Source: Gnetum montanum (taxonomy: Eukaryota > Streptophyta > Gnetopsida > Gnetales > Gnetaceae). Taken from it: 64,000 bases of DNA. Position numbers and translations under genes: made by a program. The stretch spans positions 45,733-109,732 of the forward strand of contig MNCI01028925.1 of the NCBI GenBank assembly GCA_015680685.1, given 5' to 3'. This document shows, in pieces, positions 36,336 to 48,443 of this stretch. The first letter of the stretch is position 1, and the number at the start of each line of letters is the position of its first letter. Below the pieces are notes generated by a model. The model was given only the letters and a program-made list of their open reading frames with translations. It was not told the origin of the DNA and did no database searches.

Positions 36336-37195
36336 ATGTATAATAGATGAGACTACTTAAAGCTTCACTAATCAAGGTTTTTCTATGATCAAGTTATAAC
36401 CAGGTCTTTATTCAACCACTAGTAAGTTGATGGATGTGGAAAATTGTTCCTTGGCTACCAAGTCTAAGGAGATAGAACCTCATCTCACCACTTCCTGTTG
36501 AATGAATTAAGCATAGAGGTAGAGGTCTCTTCGATGTTTTTAGTTAGGCCTAGTGTCTCAACAATGATAGATGGTATCATGTTGGTTGTTGGTCCATCAT
36601 CCACATGAACACAATGAACCTTACACATGCCAACATGTATGGTAATAAGGAGAGGAGTAGATAGTACTTCTTCATTTTGTGGGTCAATCTTCATTTGATT
36701 TTCATNGTGTTGACTTGTAATCATGTGGTTGGAGACATGCCTGCTAACAAAGAATTCATTCACCCTATCATTAAGAAAACTCAATTTAGAGAAAATAAGA
36801 ATTAACACATGCTTATCTTTGATGAAAATCAAATGAAGATTGACCCACAAAATGAAGAAGTACTATCTACTCCTCTCCTTATTACCATACATGTTGGCAT
36901 GTGTAAGGTTCATTGTGTTCATGTGGATGATGGACCAACAACCAACATGATACCATCTATCATTGTTGAGACACTAGGCCTAACTAAAAACATCGAAGAG
37001 ACCTCTACCTCTATGCTTAAGTCATTCAATAGGTCAGAAGTTGTGAGATGAGGTTCTATCTCCTTAGACTTGGTAGCCAAGGAACAATTTTCCACATCCA
37101 TCAACTTACTAGTGGTTGAATAAAGACCTGGTTATAACTTGATCATAGAAAAACCTTGATTAGTGAAGCTTTAAGTAGTCTCATCTATTATACAT
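36336..37195 (-). pseudogene. protease of element B, duplicated in inverted orientation by assembly
   Basis: The minus strand of 36,707-36,336 reads NQMKIDPQNEEVLSTPLLI, then VHCVHVDDGPTTNMIPS and IIVETLGL: the aspartic-protease start with its D-D-G site. Nearly the same 370 bp recurs on the plus strand at 36,822-37,195. Single Ns at 36,708 and 37,196 bracket the second copy. Comparison with element C (50,160-50,470) shows that 36,709-37,195 would be collinear if reversed, so the duplicate is probably an assembly error. Confidence 0.75.
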
Positions 37196-37336
37196 NCAAT
37201 GCTAGGCAAAAATCAGTATCATGGCTAGCTAGTTAGTGATAATGGAAAACCTGCCAAGCTTGAAGTACCTTGGTAGTTTTGGATTATCTTTGGTTACTAT
37301 TATTGGATCTATAACTATCTCGTAATGACGATCATG

Positions 37337-38300
37337 TCACTTATGAGCTTTTTTAGATAGTTTCTTATCATGAATATGATTTTCTTTAAGCAATTTTTTT
37401 AGAAGCTTAGAGGGCTTCATTGGTAACTTTGTGTACTTAGACTTGTCCTTGAACTCAAAGTTAGATCTTGGTTCATGGAAAGTATATGAAGTAAAAGGCT
37501 TATATGGGTTAGAAGACATCTTGTATGGTGGATATTTTCATCCTTTTTTCTATTCTAAGTCTTTTTCCATTCTAGCCATGGTTGCTTATGTTGGATTATT
37601 CTTATTCCTATCCTTCCTTACATATTAGTTTTTATAGGCCACATAGGCTAGATAATTACTAACCTCAACCATCACCTTGTTTTTTTTTAATTTATGAAAA
37701 GGCTTGGCTCAATGATTAGTGTTCTAAGTAATAAATATTTAGCTTAATGAAGTCATTGACTGCTCCCCTAAAGGTGGCCAAAAGTTGGATTTTAGAGATG
37801 GGCTTAGGAATTTTATTGAGGGTTGCATTCCATTTCTAAATAAATATTAGAAGTAGTTCAAGTGGCCCCTACCTCACTTTCATGGAGTTCTTACAATGTT
37901 GTATCTAGTTTTAGGTTGTAATTAAAGTGGTTGACAAATTGGTTTATCAAGTCTTCAAGAAGAGATAGAATCTCTAGGTAGGATTTGGTACTAGTCTAGG
38001 GTATTTCCTATCAAGGAAATAGGAAAAATATGTAGTATCGTGTGAGGCCATACTTTTAACATGAGGTTCTTAGATCAAAATATGACAAGATGTGCATTAG
38101 GGTCTCATTCACTATTGTATTTGGTAAAGTTTGAGATAGGCATGCTCATAGGCAATGTAATTTGGAGAATGGTAAGGTTGATGGAATCATCTTGGTAGAA
38201 GTACATGATCTTCATCATTTGTACTATGTTATCTTTGAGTTTTTTTAACTTCTTAGTAAGGTTCTAGATTAGTTAAAATGCTTGATCTAGGCCTTGTGAA
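37337..38300 (-). pseudogene. gag: gag remnant of element B
   Basis: A readable block (37,519-37,337) contains NFEFKDKSKYTKLPMKPSK and LLKKLLKENHIHDKK, matching NFERKDYSKYVALPVKPSE and LLKKLLGTFHIQHKK in element A. Weaker homology extends to about 38,300, including the counterpart of A's KGAINDF block near 37,750. Stops are dense. Confidence 0.75.
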
Positions 38301-38682
38301 GCTCCTAAGGTTTGTACTGATTATTGTATGACTTAGAGCTATAGTTGTGAAATAAGCAATGGTATGGACTATAGGTGCCAAGTTACTACTATTATGAGAG
38401 GGTTAAACATAGGAAATGAGCATTTTGAGGAAAAAAATGAATATTAGGCATAAATGAATCATGGAAGACATTTGGTATTTGTATTCCACTAGATTGGTTG
38501 AAACTATGAAGGGTTGGGACATGAAGGAAATTTTTGGTGGAGGCTAAGGATTTGTATTAAAAGGTGCTAAGGTGAATGGTGAAGTAAACAAGGAAGAGGG
38601 TTAGGAACATGGATTTACGAAGGTGATAAGGAGATTTTGGTTTATTGCTAAAACAAGTGACATAGAGTTGAACAAAGACACC

Positions 38683-38886
38683 TTAGTGATGGATTGTTGT
38701 AATGGGTTCCTTAATTGGGTATGATTTTCATAATAGGCCCTAAAATTATCCTTATCCTCTAGGTGAGATCAACTCATATTCATTTTAGTGATGGATTGTT
38801 GTAATGGGTTCCTTAATTGGGTATGATTTTCATAATAGGCCCTAAAATTATCCTTATCCTCTAGGTGAGATCAACTCATATTCATG
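38683..38886. repeat. exact 102-bp tandem duplication
   Basis: The unit TTAGTGATGG...CATATTCAT at 38,683-38,784 is repeated at 38,785-38,886 with no difference that I can see, inside otherwise highly decayed sequence. Confidence 0.9.
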
Positions 38887-39179
38887 CTTGGAGTCAAACT
38901 CCTTGTGAAAAATGCACAAACTTGCTTGGATTTTCATTCAGATGGAGTTGAATATTTTTCATCAATATTTTCATGAGCATGGTTAAATCCTTACCACCTA
39001 AGAGATTACCTACATTCCATTATAGTTGGGTCCTTAGAGTCATAGATGCAAGAAAATTATTGGTTCAAGGCCACGACTACTATGTTGTATGGTAGAATGG
39101 TTAATGGAAATGAATAAAATACATATGAGCTAAGTAGTTGATCAAGTGTGGCAAAGGTTTTAGTGTTTTAAATAAGCTA

Positions 39180-39405
39180 TAGCATATAACTTGTAGCTTG
39201 TTTGAGATTTAGCATATGAGAGATGTTTCATATTTAACAACTTGTTTAAATTAAAGCTTGTAAAATTGTAGTGTATGAGATTCTAACATATGAAACTGTA
39301 GCATATGAAACTAAAACACATGAAACTATAGCATATGAAAGGTAAAGCTTATAGGAAGTATAGCATATAGGAGCTATAACCTGCAAGATTGTAGCGTATA
39401 TGATA
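39180..39405. repeat. short tandem repeats in the leader of element B
   Basis: Nine or more degenerate copies of a TAGCATATGAAAC-like unit between the 5' LTR and gag. Confidence 0.6.
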
Positions 39406-39922
39406 TCTACTATATTTGATAAATCTAGTAAGAAACATAAGTGTGGAAATAGAAAAAAATGGAATTGTAACTATAATAATAATACTTAATTTTAATTTAT
39501 AAGCATATTTAAGCAATGTTAAAATAAAATGGAAAAATACTTCAACGTATATAGGAAAACTTGATGATTTGAAAATGTAAAAAACTAGAGGAAAACTACA
39601 AAACTCTAAGTGTAGGAAATAGGGAAAATTGTGGGTATTGCATCCATAAAAATAATTTTTAAAAATAAATGTAGGGAATAGGAGGAACATTGTGTACTAC
39701 AACTATAAAAACAACAACAATAATAATTTATTTTAATTTTGCAACTATAACTCAAAATAAAATAGGATGTAATGTTAAATGTTGGGATTTCTCGAAGCCC
39801 AAAAAAACTTTTATTTTTCCAAATATGATATGCAAGGTAGAAAAAGACAAAGAGTATTTTTGTAGATAGGTTTTGGTGAAGAAACGAGGTGAAGGTTCTA
39901 TTTTATTGCCAAAAAACTATAA

Positions 39923-41008
39923 TGATAGGAAAAATCAATGTTAGAAAACTAAAAGAATTCATGTGAAGTAGTTTTAACCCCAAGATTCATAGGCCTCGAA
40001 AGGATCTAAGGCACCTTAGGATATCCTGTTGATCACCTTAGGACTTCAAAAATTTGTTACCAAGAGATATAAAAGAAAACAAACTATAATGTGTGAAACA
40101 ATGTTTCAATGCTAGACTGAGAATGGATAGAGAGGAAAATGATGTGGCCAACACAAAAACTACAAACTTTATATTAAATCATATAAAAAATTATGAAAAT
40201 AAATGTTTAGATAGGTACATATTGAGCCTTTTAAAAGCCTAATAATATAGAACATATCTTTAAAATCTAGTTTAGGAGGTAGGTATGTTCTATTACTGAA
40301 TCTACATTTATCCTTCTTGATCAATATACATCGTAATAAATGTTGTTGCAACGTCTCTTTGTCCTCAAAAATATATGTTGAAAAGGCTACAAAAGACTAT
40401 AAAAAATTTGCCAAGATCTCTCTTCTTTACATTGAAAAAGAATATGCACCAAAATTGTTTGTCGAAAGGTTTCTCTACCAAGAGATTGTCCAAAGAATTT
40501 TCTCTAAAAATCCTAAAAATGGTATTGAATTTAGCTTAAATAGGTTTCAAATTTGCTACTCTTATTTCAGTTATGCTACCATAGAAATTTTGGGCCATTA
40601 CATTGTGTTTTTGGACCATTTTCTTGGTCTAGAACTATAATGTATGGATTACTAGCATTTTTAACTTTTTCTATCACATTTGGCCACACTTTTGGACTAT
40701 ATTCATGGCCTAAAACTAAAGTGTATGGGTTACCAACGTTTTTGATATTTTGTACTCCAATTGGTAGCACATTTTTTATTTGTCCTCTAATATGCTTGCA
40801 TAATGAAATTCATAGTTTGTGGGCCATGATTTTAATTTTACATATTAAAAGATAGTCCAAATTTTGACTAAAACAAGACCACAACATAAAATTTTTGAAA
40901 AGAAATCAAGGCACTTTTATTTTCTCTTGAATCCTATCAAATTACATGGTAAAAATTCAGTTACTAGGTTTTCTTGTTTGAAACATAAATTTTCCTTAAG
41001 GTGTTTCA
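39923..41008 (-). repeat. 5' LTR of element B
   Basis: 1.09 kb partner of 30,627-31,699. The minus strand starts TGAAACACC at 41,008. CTATTTAAG near 40,535 could be the TATA box. A primer site was not identified. Confidence 0.85.
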
Positions 41009-42300
41009 CAGCCAATTCTAGAGATCTTTGATTTCTTGGATGACATTTCAATTACCAAGATGTAGTTGTTAGAGATAAGGAGAAAGTTACATATTGCTAA
41101 TGTGAAACTTGAGGAGGCCACCATTAGAAATTGACAATTGGTTGCAGAGGTTGCAGAACTTCAAGTATGCTTGTTAGACCCATCCATTCTTAGGTCTGAG
41201 CTTAGAAGGGATGAAGTTTCTCAACAACTTTAACAAAGATTACAAGAGGCAAAGAATGTAAAAGAGATGATTCTATTTGATACATCACTATTAGAAGTAA
41301 TGATAAATTCCTTCATCTGTGATCTTCAACAAGTTTGCAAGGAGAATCTTGTACTAACCTAGAAGAATCACTACCTATGAAATGCTAGACAACTAAAGGA
41401 TGAAAATATTAAATACATTTATCAATAGGAGGAATATCTTGCCAAGATTAGCCAATACATGAGGAGATTGGATGCAAAAATAAAGAAAAAAAATAGAAAT
41501 CTCTTAATGAAGAAGGTTTGTACCCTTTACTAGAAGACTATCATTACGATTGACACCTAGAAGGATTAGGCTCTAAAATACAGGAGAGTAAAGAATCACC
41601 ATAAAGACTAGATTAGAATGCTTAAGGAGATTAATGAGAAAGAAATCAAATTGATAAAGGATAAAGTAAATGAAACCCTTTAGCAACTTTATTAAAGAGA
41701 TAATGTATGATAGTGCATCTTCGATAGTCTTAACACTTCAAATAAAGCTAAAATTTACTTGGAGTTACAAATCAAATAAATGATGGAGTATATGAAGTTA
41801 GCTAACCTATGTTATGAAAACTTTGCAATGTTGTTAATGGCAAGGCGAAGACTTGAACTAGAGAAGAAAATGACTAGCTCTTGCCTCCTCTATGGGGTAG
41901 AGTTCAAGCTCCATAAAGAGATAAATGAAATGTTGAAAGTGGATATCATAGATCTTGAAGTTCTTAAGAGAAAATTCATGAATCAAAGATTAGTCACTCA
42001 GAACCTAACTAGGAGAATGAATGGATATTAGAAACTATAGGACCTTGTCTATACATTCAAATTTAAATATAAATAGTTTGTAGCTTAGATTGTTATCATG
42101 AAAAAGTTGTTGCCAACATTACCCTACCTATGGGATATACCAATACTAGTCCCTCTAGGCAAAGCTTCTTGGACCATCTATGAACAACGGAGTAAAGAGA
42201 AGAAAATGAAGGTACTCCTGGATGCTTTAAAATTCTCTAAAGTTGTACCATGGTAGCCTAGACTACTAGTAGGACTATAATCCTCTACATCATAGGAGCA
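41009..42300 (+). pseudogene. decayed coiled-coil protein, unassigned
   Basis: One plus-strand reading frame is followable for about 400 codons with some 20 stops: LLEIRRKLHIANVKLEEATI, QLVAEVAELQVCLL, AKISQYMRRLDAKIKKKNRN, RMLKEINEKEIKLIKDKV, then an open piece 41,780-42,031 with LLMARRRLELEKKM and VLKRKFMNQRLV. Heptad-like Leu/Lys/Glu patterning suggests a coiled coil. It starts abruptly at the edge of element B, so B probably landed in it; the upstream part may be 29,448-30,626. It could be a host gene or a retroelement extra gene. Confidence 0.45.
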
Positions 42301-42576
42301 TCCATATCTAGGCATAGTGGGTAGATCTCATCCCATTCCACTCCATTTGGTTAAGAGCCTACGAAATTTATCATGAAGTCTAGAAATTTTTGATAATGCA
42401 CCATATTTTGTAACCATGTGAATAATTGTATAACAAAGCACTTAGAGTTGACACTTGTGTTAGTCCTATACATCCCCAAATTTTGTAAACAACTAGGTCC
42501 TAATTTTGTAAGTTAAGGGCACGTTTGTAGATAGTTGTAGGAGTATGATAAAGCATCATATGTTGAACAGTTGTAT

Positions 42577-43064
42577 TGACACGTCATCATTGATGTAGCC
42601 CTATCAACATATCCTTGGATGCATTGGCACATATGCATTAATGTTCTATAGCTTTAAGCCTATATAAATGTGTACACCATTCTCATTTAGGAACCATTCA
42701 GTCAATAGTATAACAAAGCTCTTACTATTTCTCTTCATAGGACTTAGCTATATTTCTTTCTCAGTGCCCATAGCATGGATCATATTAATTGTACAAAATT
42801 TTATTCAAGTGAAAAATGTAACTAGAAATCTCTACATAATAACAAGGTGTACCTAGACATCTTTGCATGAAAATAATAAAATCGAGATCTCTTCTTTCCA
42901 TTACAACACTTAGATTAGTATTAAGTTTATTTTAAAGCACTTAAATTACATGCACTTTACTTTCCTACACTTAGGAATTTAATATTTTATTTTATAGCAA
43001 CGTTGGTACAACTACTTTGAGCATAATATACTAATTCTTGGTAATCTAATTAGTGAATACATGG
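42577..43064 (+). repeat. truncated LTR of the O/D type
   Basis: It starts TGACACGTCATC, contains a TATA-like CCTATATAAATG (42,658) and CTTTCTCAGTGCCCATAGCA (about 42,757), and stops at GGTAATCTAATTAGTGAATA, about two-thirds through the LTR, exactly where the LTR of element D starts. Confidence 0.7.
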
Positions 43065-43963
43065 TGATGTCACATTTTCTTGGGTCTTTTCAATGAGGTC
43101 TTATTGATGCAACCTCATTGACGTGACCTTGTCGATGCATCTCTGTTGATGTGGAATTTGATAAATTGATATGGCCTTGTCAACATAGTGTTCATTTTTT
43201 CCTATAAATACATGCTCGCTCATTATGTTTATGGAATCTTTTTTCATAGTGGTAGCAAAGCTCTTGCAGTTTTGTCATTTGAAAGCTAGAATATTTTTCT
43301 AAGTGCCCATAGTAGGAGTCAAAGAGTGTATGAATCTTTATTCGAGCATTTTTATACCTAACCACTATAGTATTGCAACAATAAAGATGAGCTTTCTAAT
43401 AAGCCTTGTGGCACTTTGAAATAGATTAATTATTTATTTATGCATATAATGTTTTAAGAAATTTTCTTTAATTCTTTAAGTAATTAAGCTAAATTAAGGT
43501 AGATTAAATAGTAATTAATTAAGTACATGAGTATGACCACTTTGAGCATACACTTGATGCTTGGTAATCCCAGTAATGCTTAATGTTTGGTAACCTAGTA
43601 GCATTAAATGTCTTTAGGTTGTGTATGGTAAGTGAGAACAAGTGCTTATGTTAGGATTAGTTAGGTGTAGCTAGTTAGACTAAATTAGCAATTTAATTAT
43701 TTTATTTTTATTCATTCTTCTTTATCTTTAGGAGATTTAAAATACAAAACATAAAAATGATAAAAATCATATGCCTTAATTGCACTTAATCATACCATTG
43801 CATTTCACAAGTGCAATTGGGAAGATAATGATTACAACGGTTAGTTTCACTTCCTAGAGACTAATGTACATAGAAGGCTATGAGTCCACAAAATTCTATT
43901 GGATCGTCTGTAAATGCTTAGCGATTTCTATGGTTAGGTGTTGGGTCTACTTGTTGGTCATCA
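43065..43963 (+). repeat. 5' LTR of element D
   Basis: It starts TGATGTCAC, has TATA-like CCTATAAATAC (43,201) and the shared TAGTAGGAGTCAAAGAGTG block (43,310), and ends GTCATCA. U3 repeats a TTGATG-like motif (43,104; 43,117 as TTGACG; 43,131 as TCGATG; 43,145). Confidence 0.85.
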
Positions 43964-43964
43964 T

Positions 43965-43982
43965 TGGCACCATTATTGTGCG
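43965..43982 (+). other. primer-binding site, element D
   Basis: TGGCACCATTATTGTGCG, one base after the LTR: a decayed tRNA-Asp-type site placed as in elements O and E. Confidence 0.7.
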
Positions 43983-44109
43983 CTTGTAATTTGATACGTG
44001 TGCTATCTAGGACTTAGTGAATATTATTTAAGAATCATTAAAATAAACCCTAATGTCATAACCATTCAAAAAATAATTATAATTATAATTATAATTAAAT
44101 AACACTAAA

Positions 44110-45960
44110 TTTTAATCTAATTCAAAATTTCTTCTTCTCACATGCATAATGATGACTCAAAGCCACTAGTGCCCTAGGAATTCAAAGTGGTGTACACTCA
44201 TCCAAATGAGTTTGTACTTGATTTCACCTTTAGTTTGCATTAGGATGAGTAGCTGTAGTGGAGAGATATGGAGGGAAACATTGTGTTTCCTTCCACCAGA
44301 CTTGTTCCTGGGATGTTGCTGCAAACTCTTAAGAGGTTGAACATCCAAGAACTCCATGATGAATATTTTGTGCAAGACAATGACTATCAGGACTACCATT
44401 CCATGGAAACACAACACAAATGAAATCAACACCAAGAGAAGCATCATGAAGCTATGAAGGGAAAGTGTTTCACTAACCCCTTGTTCTTACTAAACCAAAA
44501 GGATCATTCCTCTAAGGGTTCTCAATAACAACATTCTCCATCCCTTAACCTTGGTGATGGGGCTTGAACTTGAATTTGCAATCCACTAGCAATAATATAG
44601 GTTCATGAAAAAGTGATAATCAAGGTAGGGGCTCAGGCAAGCATCATGATAATATAAAATCAAATAATCATGGATATGAAAACTAAAGAGGATATGTTAG
44701 ACACTGTGGTGGTGGTAGTCCTCCTTCCTCTTCATCCTCTTCATCTGTATCTTCTTCTTCCTCCTCTAAATCTAATCAAAATCTTAGGGAACAAAGCCAT
44801 AATGGAGGTGAATAGTAAGATAATGATCGTAGGCCCTACCATGATCAAAGGGATAATGGTAGAAATCATAGGCATAATCAAAATTATGATGATGATGAGC
44901 CCGTTGTGGTAGCTCAAACCATGCTAAACATCATAAAGGCAGTAAGGATCCCAAATAGGCATATCAAAGATAGTAGAATCAAGTAGTTGGACATGAACAG
45001 TATCCCTAGATTTAAGAGGGTATATAACTTAGATCCACATATCCATCTTCAAGCCTTTCACAATGCCTGTGCCTTGTAGAACATAGAAAATTATTGCAAG
45101 AAACTTAAGCTATTTCCTAAAACACTCATTAAAGAAGCTAAAAGTTGGTACTAGTTCTTAGAGTTGGAATTAATTCACAGATGGAGTATGATGTTTGAGC
45201 TATTTAATGACAAATATCAGATGTACTCAAAAATGTCCAATTTGAAAAAGAAAATCCAAGGCTAGTAATAAGAAACACATGAATCCTTGAACACATCCAT
45301 GGCTAGGTATTATTCCCTTTTTCATAGATGTCCTAGCCATGGTTATTCTAAATAGCATCAACTTTGCATATTATAGATGGGTTTCAATCTGAAATAAGAA
45401 GAACACTTGGAATCTATGCCCAAGGGGGACAGTTAGAGCTAAGAGCCCATTAGATTCAAAGGCTAATTGATTAAGTTGCAAAAGAAGAAGATGAGCTGAT
45501 AAAATGGAAATGAGCTAAGGAGTATAATTATGATCCTTCCACCAAAAAAATAGAGATACGATTTTATGACAATGAAGGGGAAGCACCACTTGATGAGGTA
45601 GTGCAATGAAAAGCCTTACCAATTCAAAATATGTATCTAAAAGTTTGGCTAAGGTTGATAAAATGTGAAAATATTTGGATGAAAAATTTTAACTAGCTCT
45701 AAAAATTATGGAAAAATCTAAAGAATAGTGTAGTGATCATGACTATAAGAGAAGGAAAGAAGCTAAATGTACCTACCAAAGGGATAAAGGTAAGGCTATA
45801 GTAGTAAAAGAGGTTGTGGAGCCAAAATTAGATGACAATTGTGGGTGTGACATATGCCAATATTAACATCCTAAGGGATGTTACCCTATTGTGTCACACT
45901 TACAGGAGTCTGAGGTATATGCTCTAAATCTTAAACGAGCTCAAAGGTAAGCACTCAAAA
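44110..45960 (+). pseudogene. gag: gag of element D
   Basis: SSSH near 44,130, FKVVYTHPNEFVLDFTFSLH, then a Ser-rich linker (44,700-44,770), a core with KKLKLFPKTLIKEAKSWY (45,097) and GIYAQGGQLELRAH (45,411), and the Cys/His motif CDICQY-stop-HPKGC at 45,845-45,882. It has the same domain order as element E; many stops. Confidence 0.8.
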
Positions 45961-46639
45961 GGTTTCCTTATTCATAAGAAAACCTAAGGTAATTTCACCA
46001 ATAACAATAGGCCTATTATCTAAGTGGAGCTCCATCACAACTATATGAGCAGTATTAGTAGTGGAAGCATTCACAATCATGGAGGATGCCACCACCAAGG
46101 TAGCAGTACCCTTACAAATAGCTAGATCCATATGGGTACTATGTTTAGCAACTAATATCTTTACATGACTCTTCTAGTCACACTTAATTTTAGCCTAACT
46201 ACTACCCTCCAATGTATTATAGAACTCATTCTCCATCTACTAGAGGGGAAACCTCATATCCTTTTCACTCTCTTTATTCTTCAACACATGCTCCTTCACC
46301 CTCAATCCAATTACCACCTACTCCATCTAGGCATAGTGAGATTCCCATGCAACAGTAGCAACGTAACCCTACTAGGGCTGTTAACCTACAATTAGCTCCT
46401 TAGCTAAGTGGTTTAGAACCTAGATCCTATAATTCACCATTCTTCCAAACCAATAGCCCTACTAAGTCCTTACTTATGTATCTAGTTTCCCAGTATCTTC
46501 TTCGTTCTTTGCAACTATTCATTTTGATAGCCTTTCAAACCAAACACCTCCCAAGATTTGCATAGTTATGTTAACCCATGTTGTATCTGATTGAATCAAG
46601 GTTGGCAACCTTCCTAGGAAAAGAGCTAATCCTAGAAGT

Positions 46640-48443
46640 CCTCTAATCTATTTATAGATTGTTGGGAATAAGCCATGCAAGGCTCTTCTTAACTTAGGTT
46701 CTGGAGTTAATTTGATTTTCCATGAACTGTATAATGCTTGGAACCTACCTCCTCTCAGGAATAGCAACATTTATTTTGAATTGGAAAATCAGTCCATCAT
46801 TGTTCCTTTGGAACTAGTAGAGGACATTATGACCATTATCTATGGGTGGTCATATCTTACTGATTTGCTAGTAATCAAAGTTGACAATCACAAGGGGGAA
46901 TTCCCAATCATTATGAGAAGGGATTGGTATTGATGCAAAAATGGGTATAAGAGATCTTTCCCTAACCATTTCCAAGGAAAATGCATTTGGAAAGATAGAG
47001 AAGAAGCAAGTTCCATGCATCACGTACAACGATATAAGGTGCAACTATGTGCAAAAACTCTAGTGTATTAAAAGAACGTAAATCCATGCAAGCAAAAAGT
47101 GTGTAGATGAATCCAAAATTCAAAAGTGTCTATAAACAACAACTGAAAAATAGGAGGACACCCAATCATTGATAGTTGATTCTGAGAGCAACCCACTTTG
47201 CATGGAACCTACTAAGAGCTTAACATGTGTCTATGTTGAAGGCATGAATGAACTAAAGTAAGTTCATCACCAACTCTTCAATGATGAACGTGATGATACC
47301 AACTGGAGAGAGTTTGAAATCCCTGATAGTTTTAAATAGGAGCTCTTAGAGTTAAAAACTCTACCTATCAGCATGGAATATGCATTTTTGAAAAATGGTA
47401 AGTTGGTAATAAGCAATGTTAACCTTGTTCCAGAATAGAAAAGAATGTTATTAAAGGTGGTCAAGAAATGGTCAATAGCCTTTGCTTTGTCATATCTTCA
47501 ACTCATAGGGATTGATCCTAGGATATGCCAACATCGCATCTATACCAATTTGGTGATGAAGCCAAAGAGGCAACCACAATGGTGATTGAATCCCAAATTG
47601 AAATAGATGATCAAAGAGAAAATTGAACAACTCCTCAAGGTAGGATTTATCTATCCAATTGTGGATAGCAATTGGGTTAGCCCACTTGTAATTATGCCAA
47701 AGAAGGATGGCAAGTGGCAGGTCTGTATTGATTTTAGGTTGTTGAACATGATGACATTCAAAGATCATTTTTCATTTCCATTGGTGTACTAGGTGTTGGA
47801 CACTATTTCTAGGCATTGATATTATAGCTTCATAGATAGTTATAGTGGCAATAACCAAATTTAGATTACGCTTAAGGATCAAGCCAAAATAACATTCATA
47901 AATCCCTGAGGAACTTTTGCATATCATAAGATGCTCTTTGGTCTATGTAATGCCTTGTAATTTTTCAATACCTTGTCTTAAGTATTTTCTAGTATCAAAT
48001 TGGTAACGAGGTGAAAGTCTTCATGGATGACTTCTCCACCTATGGTGCTATATTCAAGTAAGCCTTAGACCACCTTGAGCAAGTGCTTAGAAGGTGCATG
48101 GAGACTAATCTTTGTCTCAATTGGTAAAAGAGCCATCTCATGGTCCAAGAGGGCATTGTGTTTAGGCATAGAATTTCTCAAACAAAGATTGAGGTGGACC
48201 TTAAAAATATTGATGTAATCTAAGGAATAACTTGCCAACTGGAAACCATTAAAGTGTTCAGTCATTCCTTCGACACACTAGCTACTACTCATGGTTCAAA
48301 GAGAATTACTCAAAATCATTGGTTGAGATCACAAAGAAAGATGCTCCATTCTTATAGACCAAGGAATGTGAAAAGACATTCTAGTAGCTTAAAGAGAAGC
48401 TTGTAGATACTCTAATTCTACAAGCACATGATTGGTTCAATTT
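46640..48443 (+). pseudogene. pol: protease, RT and partial RNase H of element D
   Basis: Protease in the open stretch 46,712-46,933 and just before it: ALLNLGSGVNLIF (catalytic Asp now Asn), VPLELVEDIMTIIYGWSY. RT: KEKIEQLLKVGFIYPIVDSN, WVSPLVIMPKKDGKWQVCID (47,673), VKVFMDDFSTYG (48,016). RNase H begins with LILQAHDWF and stops at 48,443. Confidence 0.85.

Larger units (their letters stand above)
30627..41008 (-). mobile_element. element B: gag-protease-only relative of element A
   Basis: About 10.4 kb bounded by LTRs at 30,627-31,699 and 39,923-41,008. Right to left: 5' LTR, a leader with short repeats, gag remnants (about 38,300-37,337), protease (within 36,336-37,195), a GGCC-rich array (35,812-35,905), about 4 kb of T-rich and tandem-repeat sequence, a polypurine tract and the 3' LTR. 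I see no RT, RNase H or integrase. It would have depended on a related element's enzymes. No target duplication is visible. Confidence 0.75.
43065..48443 (+). mobile_element. element D: Athila-like Ty3/gypsy, cut in RNase H
   Basis: 5' LTR (43,065-43,963), primer site (43,965-43,982), gag (about 44,110-45,960), protease (about 46,650-46,935) and RT to early RNase H (47,600-48,443). It then ends abruptly at minus-strand element C. It is collinear with elements O and E, and decayed by stops. Confidence 0.87.

Noticed and set aside
36809-37051. Plus-strand protease frame as a separate gene
   Set aside because: It is the inverted duplicate of element B's protease between two Ns and is best explained by assembly error.
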